From contig CAWGMT010000008.1 of NCBI GenBank assembly GCA_963823675.1, positions 496,001-560,000 on the forward strand: DNA of 64,000 nucleotides, written 5' to 3'. Every line of letters begins with the position of its first letter. Positions within the stretch are counted from its first letter, which is position 1. Below, one piece after another: positions 28,091 to 37,109 of this stretch. The position numbers and the translations under genes are program-made. The notes beneath the pieces are model-generated. The model was given only the letters and a program-made list of their open reading frames with translations. It was not told the DNA's origin and did no database searches. The stretch is from CAWGMT01 sp963823675 (GTDB lineage: Bacteria > Planctomycetota > Planctomycetia > Isosphaerales > Isosphaeraceae).

Positions 28091-29113
28091 TCAGTTCCCG
28101 CTCCCGGCCGCGCGGTCCAGTAGCCGCCCGGCAGAGCGCTCGCCCAGGTGTCTGCCGGTCTCTGGGCCGAAAGTCCGCACAAGCCAGTCCAAGAGCCGCG
28201 CAACGTCGCTCAGCTCGGGCCACAATGCCGACAGTCGCAAGAAATTGGTGCCGATGCCGATCCCCTCGTATCCGGGGCGGCCCAGAAGCGGGATCGCGGC
28301 GATGGCTTCGATCGTCTCCCGCAGCGCTACGCCCGACTCAACGGCCGGCGGCCCGGAGCTCACGCCGATCACTCCTCCCAGATCGCGAAACCGGCGCAGA
28401 TTCTCGTGGACGGCCGTAGTGCCAATCATGGCCGCGCGTTCCGGTGCGAGCCCGCCCGGAGGCCCGCAGGAGCAGAGCAGGACGAGCCGCTCAGTGCGGG
28501 CCGAACCCTCCTCGAACCAGTCGAGAACCTTGGCGAGCGTAGGGGCATTGAGTCCCGCCACGTTGACGACCGGACGCGCGCCGGCGTGGCCTGCTTGAGG
28601 GGCGATCTCGAGCAGCCGGCCGAGCACGGCCAGCCCAAGCTCGGTCAGGGTTCGTTCATCGCCCGGTTCGGCCGAACCACCGAGCACATTCTCTGGCCCC
28701 TCGACGAGCTGAAACACGCGCACTCCGCGCTCAAATGCTCCGGCAAGCCGATCGAGATCGGCCGGGTCGCGCACCAAGAAGTCCAACCCCGCGACGCCCA
28801 GCATGCCCCAGCAAAGCCCGTCGGTGGGCTCCGAGCGGAACCGCGCCAGGTCCTCGGGACCGAAGAGCAGCCTGCCGGCAAACTCGGCCTCGTACCGCGC
28901 GAGCATGTCACCCAGGGTATTCCAAGGGTCGCCCCGCCCGGACCAGTCGGCGGGTTTCCGGCTGCAATACAGGACGGCTGCCGAAGCCCCGAGCAGGTAG
29001 CCGCCCAAGGCCGGAAGCCGATCCGGCAAATCCCCGTACGCCGATGGCTCGAAGAGCGTCGTCTCCGTGGCATACTGCAAGAGCCACTCGCAATGCAGGT
29101 CGACAAGACGCAC
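28091..29113 (-). CDS. Membrane dipeptidase-like protein (peptidase M19 fold)
   Basis: The product is 340 residues, apparently from a GTG at 29113. Features of the amidohydrolase-like M19 fold include the start RLVDLHCEWLL, GMLGVAGLDFL, GVRVFQLVEGPENVLGGS, VVNVAGLNAPTLAKVLDWFE, VLLCSCGPPGG, LGGVIGVSSGPP and GIGIGTNFLRLSA. The canonical M19 metal ligands (DxHND at the start, IGSDFDG late) are changed: the start has DLHCE and the late motif GIGTNF. Metal binding may therefore be altered or lost. I call it a family member of uncertain activity. Confidence 0.72.
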   Translation of the reverse strand: MRLVDLHCEWLLQYATETTLFEPSAYGDLPDRLPALGGYLLGASAAVLYCSRKPADWSGRGDPWNTLGDMLARYEAEFAGRLLFGPEDLARFRSEPTDGLCWGMLGVAGLDFLVRDPADLDRLAGAFERGVRVFQLVEGPENVLGGSAEPGDERTLTELGLAVLGRLLEIAPQAGHAGARPVVNVAGLNAPTLAKVLDWFEEGSARTERLVLLCSCGPPGGLAPERAAMIGTTAVHENLRRFRDLGGVIGVSSGPPAVESGVALRETIEAIAAIPLLGRPGYEGIGIGTNFLRLSALWPELSDVARLLDWLVRTFGPETGRHLGERSAGRLLDRAAGSGN

Positions 29114-29214
29114 GGATTTGGTCTTTCAGTAGTCATCACGCTGCGCGTGAGATGCACGGACTCAAAGTGTAGGTCGAAAAAGACGCACGGACTTATCCGC
29201 TCCTTACCGGACCA

Positions 29215-30956
29215 TTACCGGTATGGCGGAGTATCAAGCGGCAACTCGTTCAGGAACCTTTGAACCCGGCGCCGCAGACCGGTCCAGAAGACGACGTCGT
29301 GTACCTGGGTCGTTTCACTCCAGCCCCACCAGACAAGTGGCGGATCGTCGGCCAGGACGCGGACAGCCGGAGTGTAGCCCGCAACCCCGGGCAGCATCGG
29401 TCCCAAGCGCGCCGGCCAGAGCGCTCCAACTCGCCGAGGCGCGGGCTTGTTCTCTCGGGCCCAGCCGGCGCAGACTGCCGCGGCCGTTTCTGCCGGCTTT
29501 CCGGGGAGTTTCAACAGCTCGATCACGCGCTCATCGCCCCAGCCTACCAACACGTCACGGTCGTGACGGCAGACCGCGAGGGCACGGCCGCCGACTGTCC
29601 CGAGCCGCGCGGCGCGGCCGAGGACGTTGCCGGAACCGCGGCATCAGGCGGTTGTCGCGGCAGTTTGGCCGCATCTGGCACCGGGCCCTCACCCGGCTTG
29701 CCCATCGCCAGAGCGCTGAATCGTGGAAGGAACTCGTTGGCCAGGCGAAGGGCGCTCGCAGCAGTGTCGGCATGGAGCACGAGGATGCCCCCGCGGAAAC
29801 GGCCCAATGTCTGTGGATCACCGACAGCGCAGGCCGTCAGGCCTCGCAGGCGCGGCCACAGGTCGGCCTCGGGCCGCACGCCGGCTGTCGCCGCCAGCAA
29901 ATTGAAACGCGTCCGCAGCGGAGCCACATCGCGCCGCGCCGGGTTAACACGTTCCAACCGATCGGCCAGCGCGAAGAGGCGGTCCCAGAATCGAGGCGTT
30001 GATTCCACGGCCAGGGAGATGACTCCGATCAGATTTCGCGACGGGATCAGCTCGAGCCAGCGGGGCTCGACCGTTGCGGCCGCTCGGTCGCCCGACGGCC
30101 GGTCCGCCACGTCGAGCCGGGTCTGCACGTCGAGCGAAAGGCGCTCGCCTGCCAGAGCCAGGGTGCCGATCATCTGCTGGCAGCCCAGGGCGTGCAGCAG
30201 TTCGACGGCACGCCGCAATTCCAACGAACCGGCGCGCGGCGCCACGATCCGCGAAGGCTTCAGATCGAAGACCAGGCCGCCGGACTCGAGTGTGCTCGCA
30301 AGCCGGCTCAATTCGAGATCCGCATCTTGCGGACCGGCTGGCGCGGTCACGCGCGATTCGATCGATGGCGTCCCGTGCTGAACGCGCTGGAGCGCACGGC
30401 CGAGGTCGTCGCGCGAACCCGCCAGCACGAGCTTTGCGCCGACGTGCGTCACCACCGCGGTGCCGGTCTGGCTGAACCGCGTGACGACAAATTCTTTTCC
30501 TTGCTCGTTGATGGGCGGCGCCTCTTCCAGATCGGACAGCCGGAACGCCGTGATCATCGAGGCGGCCGTCCCGTCGTCGCGGGGCACCAGGGCATGCCAG
30601 CGGGACGTGCGGTCGTTTGGCCCGAGATTCATGCGCAGCTCGGCCTGGTCAAAAATCCGCCATTCAGACACCATCTCGGGATTGGCCAGTGCGATCACGG
30701 CCTCGAGCGTTTTGCCGAGCTGCAAAGGGTCGCGAGTGGCTCGTTTCCAGGCTGCGAGCGCCGCCGCGGGATGAGCCGCGCGCGAACCCTCGAATAGCTT
30801 GATGAGCTGGGCCGCCTGGCGATCGGGCTGGATGACGCGCACCGTGAGCGCGTCGCATTCGCTCGTAACGTCAGCCGACGCCGAGCAAGCCGTCAATACG
30901 CACGAGCCGGTCCAGAACAGGAACAAGCCGCCGAATCGGCCCCGGATGTTCCGCAT
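29215..30956 (-). CDS. Lipoprotein of unknown function (one frameshift)
   Basis: The ATG at 30956 has AAGGAG upstream and gives a lipoprotein signal with the lipobox LTAC. The mature chain has repeated VAALAxWK-type helices and an alternating strand pattern (LRMNLGPND, FVVTRFSQTG, LVFDLKPSRIV). The frame breaks near 29625; the C-terminal ~110 codons (VGGRALAVCRHDRDVLVGWG, GVAGYTPAVRVLADD) continue in another frame. The span is two bases over a multiple of three, fitting one missing base. No family is recognised; planctomycete exported proteins of this length are common. Confidence 0.6.
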
Positions 30957-31047
30957 CGTCGCTCCTTCGACCATCGAGGCCGCTTGGTTGTAAGTCGTCG
31001 TCTGTGCCTTTCGATCGCTGAATCCGCCCCCGGGCAACCGCCCACAA

Positions 31048-32778
31048 CTACACTGGATTAGACTGACCACACGCCGGCAGCGCTCGATGACGATTTTGAT
31101 CGGCTACGCCTTTAGCGACAAGCCCGATTGCCGGATCGGGCATTCGAATGAAGCGGCGCGATCGATGCGGGCATTTCGCTCTGGCGGTCAATGCAGCCTC
31201 ACGAGACGGATGTGGTATACAGCTACGCGCCGCGACAAAGATTGCGGGGAGAGCACAGACACAAAGCACACTCAGCGCGGACCAGAAGCAGAGGAAGCGC
31301 CCGGCATTCGACCAGGACAGCACGGCGGCATCGAACGCCGTCAGCCGGTCCGGCGCCCAGGGACCACAAAGCCGCACGGTTTCCCAAATCGCCCACGCGA
31401 GGGCGGGAACCCAGAACGCGAGCGGTAGCGGCGGGCTCCAGAGCAGATCCCAATGCGACAGGACGACGGTGACAGCGTGAGCAATGCGACCCCACCACGG
31501 GCCGAGCATCCAGTCATTGCCCAGGGTGCGCGATGCTCGCACCAAGGCAACATAAATCGTGGCGGACAACGCAAGGCAGACCGCCGCCCGTCCCAGTCGC
31601 TGACCGGTTCCGGAACGGGATGGCTGTTCCGCGGCAATGCTCTCGTTGCGACGCCCGATCGCCCGCGCGACGACCCCTGCCGACAGACTGGCGATCGCCA
31701 CCAAGACAACCCCAAGCTCCTCTGGACCGAGCAGCATCCAGATCCCGGCCGAGAGTGACGGATGGATCCGCGGGATCGTCGTCCTGAGTACATAAGTCGT
31801 GGCGGCAACCATCGCGGTGATGGTGGCAATTCGATAAAAGAGTCGCCAGCGCGAGAGGGGTTTGTCGGCGACATCACTTGCCGCCTGGCGGAGGTCGCGG
31901 CCAATCCAGACGGCCGTCGCGAGAGCGGTAACGAGTGCGAGCCCGCCCGAAAGTCCCGCTTCGTCCAGCCGTTTGGCAAGGCTGACTCGCTTTGCCGGCG
32001 GACGCTGCGCGTTGGGCAGCGCATCGAGTGAAACCGCGATCGGGACTTCGCCGCGACCGAAAGCTATCGGGACGGCCGGCCGTTGGGCGATCGACATGGC
32101 TTCCATCGCGACGAGCACCAGATGCGGCACCACCATCAGCCCGGCCAGATAGCCGACACAGAACGCACCGGCCAGGATCGTAGAAAACCAAGCCGAGCGC
32201 GCCGAGCCCCTCGTCCGAGCGCCCGCCGGCCTCATCCCAAGCAACGTCCCGACGATCACCACCAAACCAAACAGGGGCAAGACGACGTCCCAGGCTGAAT
32301 TCCTTGGCGTTATCCACTTGTTGCGGTAGACAACCGACCCCGGCGGATTCAGGCCGGCAACCACCTCGGCCATCACCGCCGCGACTGTCAAGGCTGCAAC
32401 GAGGCGCCAGAAGATTGCCGCCGCGCGCACGCGAGGCGACATCGCAAATCCAGTCGCTGCGAAATCGATGGAACTTCGCGCCAGCCCAACCGCCTGGCCG
32501 ACCAGGCGAAAAGCAATCAACATCCCCAGGATCATCACGGAGAGACCGAGAAGTGGATGGATGTAGGACAAATTCGCAACCAGATAGACATAGACGAGGC
32601 TGTCCCCACGCCATCGCGCGACCCACCAACGGGCAAAGTACGAGATCACGGCCGCCCCGACGACCCAGACCGCGACGTCGCGCAGCCCGATCTGGAATCG
32701 CCGGCGCAGCTTTGCTCCATCCTGCTGAACGGGAAGCGATTCGGAATCAACGGTTCGGAAAGCAGCGGTGGTCTTCAT
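31048..32778 (-). CDS. Polytopic membrane protein of unknown function
   Basis: The product is 576 residues with about 10 predicted membrane spans: early WVVGAAVISYFARWW and GLSVMILGMLIAFRLV, a middle set (WDVVLPLFGLVVIVGTLL, STILAGAFCVGYLAG), then LVTALATAVWIG and more. An AAGGCGAG ribosome-binding site precedes the ATG. The last 50 residues are charged and low in hydrophobics, unlike the rest, so the true end could be earlier if a frameshift lies near 31200. No transporter signature is seen. Confidence 0.68.
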   Translation of the reverse strand: MKTTAAFRTVDSESLPVQQDGAKLRRRFQIGLRDVAVWVVGAAVISYFARWWVARWRGDSLVYVYLVANLSYIHPLLGLSVMILGMLIAFRLVGQAVGLARSSIDFAATGFAMSPRVRAAAIFWRLVAALTVAAVMAEVVAGLNPPGSVVYRNKWITPRNSAWDVVLPLFGLVVIVGTLLGMRPAGARTRGSARSAWFSTILAGAFCVGYLAGLMVVPHLVLVAMEAMSIAQRPAVPIAFGRGEVPIAVSLDALPNAQRPPAKRVSLAKRLDEAGLSGGLALVTALATAVWIGRDLRQAASDVADKPLSRWRLFYRIATITAMVAATTYVLRTTIPRIHPSLSAGIWMLLGPEELGVVLVAIASLSAGVVARAIGRRNESIAAEQPSRSGTGQRLGRAAVCLALSATIYVALVRASRTLGNDWMLGPWWGRIAHAVTVVLSHWDLLWSPPLPLAFWVPALAWAIWETVRLCGPWAPDRLTAFDAAVLSWSNAGRFLCFWSALSVLCVCALPAIFVAARSCIPHPSREAALTARAKCPHRSRRFIRMPDPAIGLVAKGVADQNRHRALPACGQSNPV

Positions 32779-32853
32779 GAGTCTCGCCTTTCGCTCGGCG
32801 AAAGACGACCATTACCGGGAGTTATTTGCGTCCCGATCCTCGGTGATCGTCGG

Positions 32854-33945
32854 TCAATGCGGCGCTGGCATATGATAGAAGCCGAATCCGAGCATCATGT
32901 AAAGCACGATCAGCATCAGGCCCTCCAGCCAGTTCGAGGCGCCGTCGTAGGTCAGGGCCCGCGTGACAATGACCGCCAGGCCGATTGCGACGATCTCGAA
33001 ATGGCTGAAGATCAGGTTTATGTCCTGGCCCATGAAATATCCGGCGAATACGAGGATGGGAGCCACCAGCAGGGCCACCTGAGTGCTGGCTCCCATGGTG
33101 ATCCCGAGCGCAAGGTCCATCTGGTCCTTGCGGGCGAACCGGATCGCGTTGAACAACTCGGCGGCGTTTCCGACCAAGGCGAGCAGGAAGACTCCCGAGA
33201 ACAGGGGTGTCAATCCCAGCCGCTCCGAGGCGGGCTCGATCGCACCCGTCAAGAGCTCGCTCATGAAAGCGAGGCCGACGGAGACACCCGCCAGGATCAA
33301 GATTGCCTGCTTGCGGCCCCATCGTGGACCTTGGACCTTCGCGCCTTCGGCGCCTTGGGTCTCGATCAACTCGGCCTGGGCCGCGAGCACACCGACGGCC
33401 GCCCTGTTGCGCAGCAGCGCGAAGACCAGGCTAGCCACGTATAAAAGGAAAAGCGCGCCCGCGATCTCGAGCGAGATCGACCGCTTGATCGTTTTGCCGG
33501 CGCTGGCGACGAAAATCGCCGGAATCACTAGGCCGAACGTGGCGAGCATCAAGAGGGCGGCGTTTACCCTGGCCACTTTCGGGTCGAAGGTCTGCTCGTG
33601 CCGCGGGTTCTTGACCCCCGCCGCGAACATCGAGAGACCCATGCCGAAGAGCAGGTTTCCCAGGATCGACCCGGTCAGCGACGACTTGGCGATCTCCACC
33701 AGCCCGTCCCGGAGCGCAAAGACGCTGATGATGATCTCGGGGGCATTGCCCAGCGTCGCATTGAGAACACCGCCCCATGTCGGGCCGAGAAACTCAGCCA
33801 GTGCCTCGGTCGCGTCGCCCATGAGCGCGGCGAGCGGCACGATCGCCAGCGCCGACGCCGCGAAAACGACGATCGGGCCCTGCTTGGTCCAGTTCAGCCA
33901 GAGTGCGATCGGGATGAAGGCCAGCAGCCAGTAAAGCGGCTTCAT
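32854..33945 (-). CDS. Ca2+/H+ antiporter (CaxA family)
   Basis: The product is 363 residues. Two related acidic alpha-repeats carry the exchanger signatures GNAPEIIISVFALRDG and GNAAELFNAIRFARKD, each between membrane spans. This is the cation/proton exchanger (CAX) layout with about 11 spans and usual family length. It moves Ca2+ out of the cytoplasm in exchange for protons. The ATG at 33945 is preceded by GAGGAGG at somewhat long spacing; a longer frame to 33996 adds a non-membrane leader. Confidence 0.9.
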   Translation of the reverse strand: MKPLYWLLAFIPIALWLNWTKQGPIVVFAASALAIVPLAALMGDATEALAEFLGPTWGGVLNATLGNAPEIIISVFALRDGLVEIAKSSLTGSILGNLLFGMGLSMFAAGVKNPRHEQTFDPKVARVNAALLMLATFGLVIPAIFVASAGKTIKRSISLEIAGALFLLYVASLVFALLRNRAAVGVLAAQAELIETQGAEGAKVQGPRWGRKQAILILAGVSVGLAFMSELLTGAIEPASERLGLTPLFSGVFLLALVGNAAELFNAIRFARKDQMDLALGITMGASTQVALLVAPILVFAGYFMGQDINLIFSHFEIVAIGLAVIVTRALTYDGASNWLEGLMLIVLYMMLGFGFYHMPAPH

Positions 33946-34049
33946 GACTTTGCGATTCGCCTCCTCGCCAGCGGAACACCGAGTGTCCCGTCCCATTTCC
34001 CTTCTGGTCGTTCCGAGTCGAGAATTGTCGCATCAACTGAGCCAAAGGA

Positions 34050-34460
34050 TCAACGCGAACGCCGGGAGAGCCCCGAAGCGGGGCGGCCCGAATGGCCGCA
34101 GAAACCCGGCCAAGGGCGCCCTCCACGTAGGGCTTGCCACGGCCCGCGGGCGTCCCAGAACAGCCGCTGCCCGAGCGCCACGGCTTCTTCCTTCTCGCGC
34201 TCTTCCCGTTCGTTGGCGTGGCGGCGGATGTTATGGCTCAGCCGGGCGGCCTCGGCGCGAGTAGCGCGCTCGAACGACCAGGTGGTCACCGCGACTCGCT
34301 CCAGCGAGTTAACTTCGAGCTGATACTGCGGACCGACGCTCTCGATCAAAGAATCGACCCGCGCCTGAAACGCCGCCGGGTCCTCACCGGGAAGGACCGG
34401 GACGGTGGCGGCGAGTCCGTGCCTGAGGCTATTAAAGCGCGAGAACGAGTTCCAACTCAA
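34050..34460 (-). pseudogene. Fragment of a repeat-family planctomycete protein
   Basis: The segment RFNSLRHGLAATVPVLPGEDPAAFQARVDSLIESVGPQYQLEVNSLERVAVTTWSFERA, with later AARLSHNIRRHANEREERE, belongs to a widespread planctomycete protein of unknown function, often dispersed. The upstream part is missing, and after EEEAVALGQRLFWDARGP the frame turns into Gly/Arg-rich sequence. I read it as a truncated remnant. Confidence 0.5.
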
Positions 34461-34516
34461 GAAAGCAACTGGTTGACTTTCACGTCAGTCTGGGTTGCAC
34501 CGCTGATGCAATCAGA

Positions 34517-34634
34517 TTAACCACGAAACACACGAAAGATCAGACCATCCTGATCGACCGGTCGAAGCGGGCGCGGCGGACCTGATCTGCATGTACGAAT
34601 CAGATTCTTCCCCTTTCGTGTGTTTCGTGGTTAA
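34517..34634. repeat. 22-bp perfect inverted repeat
   Basis: 34517-34538 (starting TTAACCACGAAACACACGAA) is the exact reverse complement of 34613-34634, 74 bases apart. The related word 'ttcgtgtctttcgggtttgt' recurs near 34714. The 540-base gap it lies in has no supportable gene. Such 'tttcgtgtgtttcgtggtt' sequences are dispersed repeats in many planctomycetes, as far as I know. Confidence 0.8.
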
Positions 34635-35003
34635 AATCCGAATTTTCACTGGCCGTCTGGCTGCGGCTCGGCCGCGCTGTCCGTGGTTGAAGGATTTCTC
34701 TTCATTCTCCCCGTTCGTGTCTTTCGGGTTTGTCGCGGTTCAAAAGGGCGACCGGAACGGTGGTGATCACGTCCCGCCCATCACGCTGCCGCGTGCTCCA
34801 TTTGGCGTTCGCCCGACCAGACGGTACGCGCCCGGCGGCCTAAAGCTGACGCGGTCATCCGAGTCGTGTTTACAGGGAATATATCCCGCGTTTATCCCGT
34901 TTGTGCACTTTCACGAGATTATTGTTCTCGAAAGTATCGGATCATGCTGCGAATGCGGGACATTCAGGGATAGACTTGCAGTGCATGTGCTTTGCGGTTC
35001 GAG

Positions 35004-35267
35004 TTAATGGTTGGTCAGCCCCGAGTAAATGACCCATCCCAGCCAGCCAAGTTCACCAAGCCCGATTGCCAGGAACAAAAGTGGCAAACCCAACCGCAAA
35101 CTGCGGCTTCCCCAGGTGGGTCAACTTCCACAGAGTCGTTGGGCGAACGGTTTGTCTGCACCACCCACGATTCCCTTTTTCAATCCCCAGAGCTTGATCG
35201 TGCCGAGGATCGTGAGCGTCAAGCCGGGGGCTGCCAGTGTAAGCCAATCAGTAAAGAAAGTGATCAT
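35004..35267 (-). pseudogene. Small two-span membrane protein interrupted by an in-frame TGA
   Basis: The frame starts at the ATG at 35267 (AAGGA upstream; another ATG at 35276). It reads MITFFTDWLTLAAPGLTLTI, then through KPFAQRLCGS to a TGA, and continues in the same frame with WGSRSLRLGLPLLFLAIGLGELGWLGWVIYSGLTNH to a TAA. Both halves are clear membrane segments. One nonsense change (TGG to TGA would suffice) explains the break. Total 88 codons. Confidence 0.5.
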
Positions 35268-35652
35268 TGTTCTCATCCTTCATCGAGATCGAGCAAGGAG
35301 CCTGAACCCATTATCCATATCGTGCTGTGAGCTTGAAATACCGCTGGCAGAAACGAACTGGGATCGTTCGGTGCTGGTCGCCCTCGGGTCGAACGGATCA
35401 ACCGTGTTTACGACGCCCTAGCGCCGTTTCGCGGACCGACGGACGTGCTGGCTGAGTTGCCATTGGAGTCGCCTTCAGTCCACGTGGCCCGTTCTGCCTG
35501 CGGATCGTTTCCCGGCGCCATGATACACTTACGTCCTGCCACGGTAGGAAAGTGTAAACGGTGATCCAGTGATGACGCATTCCACGCCGCCTTTGGCCTG
35601 AGACACAGGTAGCGGACGTGCGACAAATCGCGATCAGCCGGCGAGGCCAGTC
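35268..35652. other. Intergenic stretch, nothing recognised
   Basis: No gene, hairpin or known repeat is supportable here beyond composition; the open frames are short and low-complexity. Confidence 0.45.
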
Positions 35653-36282
35653 ATGTCCGCACGAGAACGACGACCGATCACCCTGTTCGACCTCGTGATC
35701 CTGGTCTCCGCGACCGCCATCGGACTGTCGTTGGTCCAGTTCGGCTGGCCGCGCAAGGTCGCCGGAGCCTGGATCTTCACCTGGCCCGTCTTGGCGAGCA
35801 ACGGCGGCTACCGCTCGAAGACCTGGGTGCTCCCCTTCGCCGAGCGCGCGGCGCCGTTCCTACCGTGCCTCGCAGCCTGGAGCTTGGCGTTCCTCGTGAC
35901 AAGGTTTCGTGCCCCTCGTCCTCGCCTGAGGCGCCTGCGCATGCAACCCGGGCTGATCGCGGCAGTCTCGGCGCTTTCGGTGCTGACGATCGAGTCGGTC
36001 GTGCTGATCGGCTCCGCCTGGTTCGACGGCCGGTTCAACTTCAGTAGTCCATTGCGGATCAACGCATTCGTCGTGAACGGCGTGGTCATGCTGGCGCACC
36101 ACGCCGGATGGGCCGTTGCTGTCTCGTGGCTCACGCTGGTCTTGATCGGCCGCTGGCGTCCCGAGCGGAGCTGGATCGACCGCTGGGGACGTGTCCTCGG
36201 CTACACCTGGATCATTGTCGGTCCGGTAGCGAGCCTCTTGATCGACCATGCCACCTGGTGGGGGCAGTTCATCAGCGGTTGA
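35653..36282 (+). CDS. Four-span membrane protein of unknown function
   Basis: The product is 209 residues. It begins with a planctomycete-typical start (RRPITLFDLVILVSATAIGLSLVQFGW), followed by spans around FLPCLAAWSLAFLV, GLIAAVSALSVLTIESVVLIG, VVMLAHHAGWAVAVSWLTLVLIG and LGYTWIIVGPVASLLI. No catalytic motif. The gene stands alone between intergenic gaps. Confidence 0.75.
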   Translation: MSARERRPITLFDLVILVSATAIGLSLVQFGWPRKVAGAWIFTWPVLASNGGYRSKTWVLPFAERAAPFLPCLAAWSLAFLVTRFRAPRPRLRRLRMQPGLIAAVSALSVLTIESVVLIGSAWFDGRFNFSSPLRINAFVVNGVVMLAHHAGWAVAVSWLTLVLIGRWRPERSWIDRWGRVLGYTWIIVGPVASLLIDHATWWGQFISG

Positions 36283-36426
36283 CCTGAACGTGAGCGGACC
36301 ACGCCAAATTGGCGCAGGCGCCGGCGCGATGGGATGCAGCGCGAAGGCGATACTCGGCGTTCGGCAAGTCGTTTTTCGTCGTCGTAGCGCTTGACGTTAT
36401 TATCGCGGCACGTTACGATAGCGCGC

Positions 36427-36708
36427 ATGATCCGCGGGTTCAGCGATGCCGAGACGGAGCGGCTCTTTCGGCGCAACCCTGGCAGCAAGTTGCCGCGCCC
36501 GCTCCGGCGTGCGGCGCTGCGGAAATTGCTGCTGCTGGACGCCGCCGAGTCACTGGACGATCTTCGCGTTCCACCCGGCAATCGCCTGGAGAAACTCACA
36601 GGCGACCGTCAGGGGAGGTACAGCATTCGCGTCAACGACCGCTATCGCGTCTGCTTCCGCTGGGAAGATGGTGACGCGCACGACGTTGAAGTCGTCGCTT
36701 ACCAATGA
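36427..36708 (+). CDS. higB: HigB-type toxin (RelE superfamily)
   Basis: The product is 93 residues. The start MIRGFSDAETERLFRR and the core LPRPLRRAALRKLLLLDAA, RLEKLTGDRQGRYSIRVNDRYRVCFRWEDGDA match HigB ribosome-dependent mRNA interferases. The basic residues of the RYSIRVND-RYRVCF segment line the likely catalytic surface. It precedes its antitoxin by 10 bases, the toxin-first order typical of higBA. Confidence 0.92.
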   Translation: MIRGFSDAETERLFRRNPGSKLPRPLRRAALRKLLLLDAAESLDDLRVPPGNRLEKLTGDRQGRYSIRVNDRYRVCFRWEDGDAHDVEVVAYQ

Positions 36709-36718
36709 GGAGTCCGCC

Positions 36719-37027
36719 ATGGCGCGCCGCAAGCTACCGCCGGTCCACCCGGGCGAGATCTTACTGGAGGAGTTCCTCTCCCCGCTCGGCGTAAGCCAGT
36801 ACCGGCTCGCAAAAGAGATGAGCGTGCCGGCGCGACGGATTAACGAAATTGTGCGCGGGTTGCGGTCGATCAGCGCCGACACCGCGCTGCGGCTGGCGCG
36901 GTACTTCGCCACTTCGGAGCGGTTCTGGCTGAACCTTCAAACGCGCTATGACCTCGAGGTGGAGAAGGAGCGGCTCGGGGACCGGCTCATTCGCGAAGTG
37001 AAGGTTCTCGAAGTGGGTCGTGTGTAG
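36719..37027 (+). CDS. higA: HigA-type antitoxin (XRE family)
   Basis: The product is 102 residues. Its ribosome-binding site GAGGAG overlaps the toxin stop. The start RRKLPPVHPGEILLEEFLSP is the HigA signature, followed by the helix-turn-helix (YRLAKEMSVPARRINEIVRG) and LRLARYFATSERFWLNLQ. It neutralises HigB and represses the operon. The pair sits alone, next to gene remnants. Confidence 0.93.
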   Translation: MARRKLPPVHPGEILLEEFLSPLGVSQYRLAKEMSVPARRINEIVRGLRSISADTALRLARYFATSERFWLNLQTRYDLEVEKERLGDRLIREVKVLEVGRV

Positions 37028-37109
37028 AGCGCCCTCAAGAAGCCAGCCGTTTCGGATCCGTTGTCCGTATTTTCCGCGAGCAACTGTTCTTGGCAGCGAA
37101 CGACGAAGC

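Noticed and set aside
35004..35267. The in-frame TGA read as selenocysteine
   Set aside because: No SECIS-like hairpin follows the codon and the flanking protein is a plain two-span membrane peptide with no redox motif; a nonsense change is simpler.
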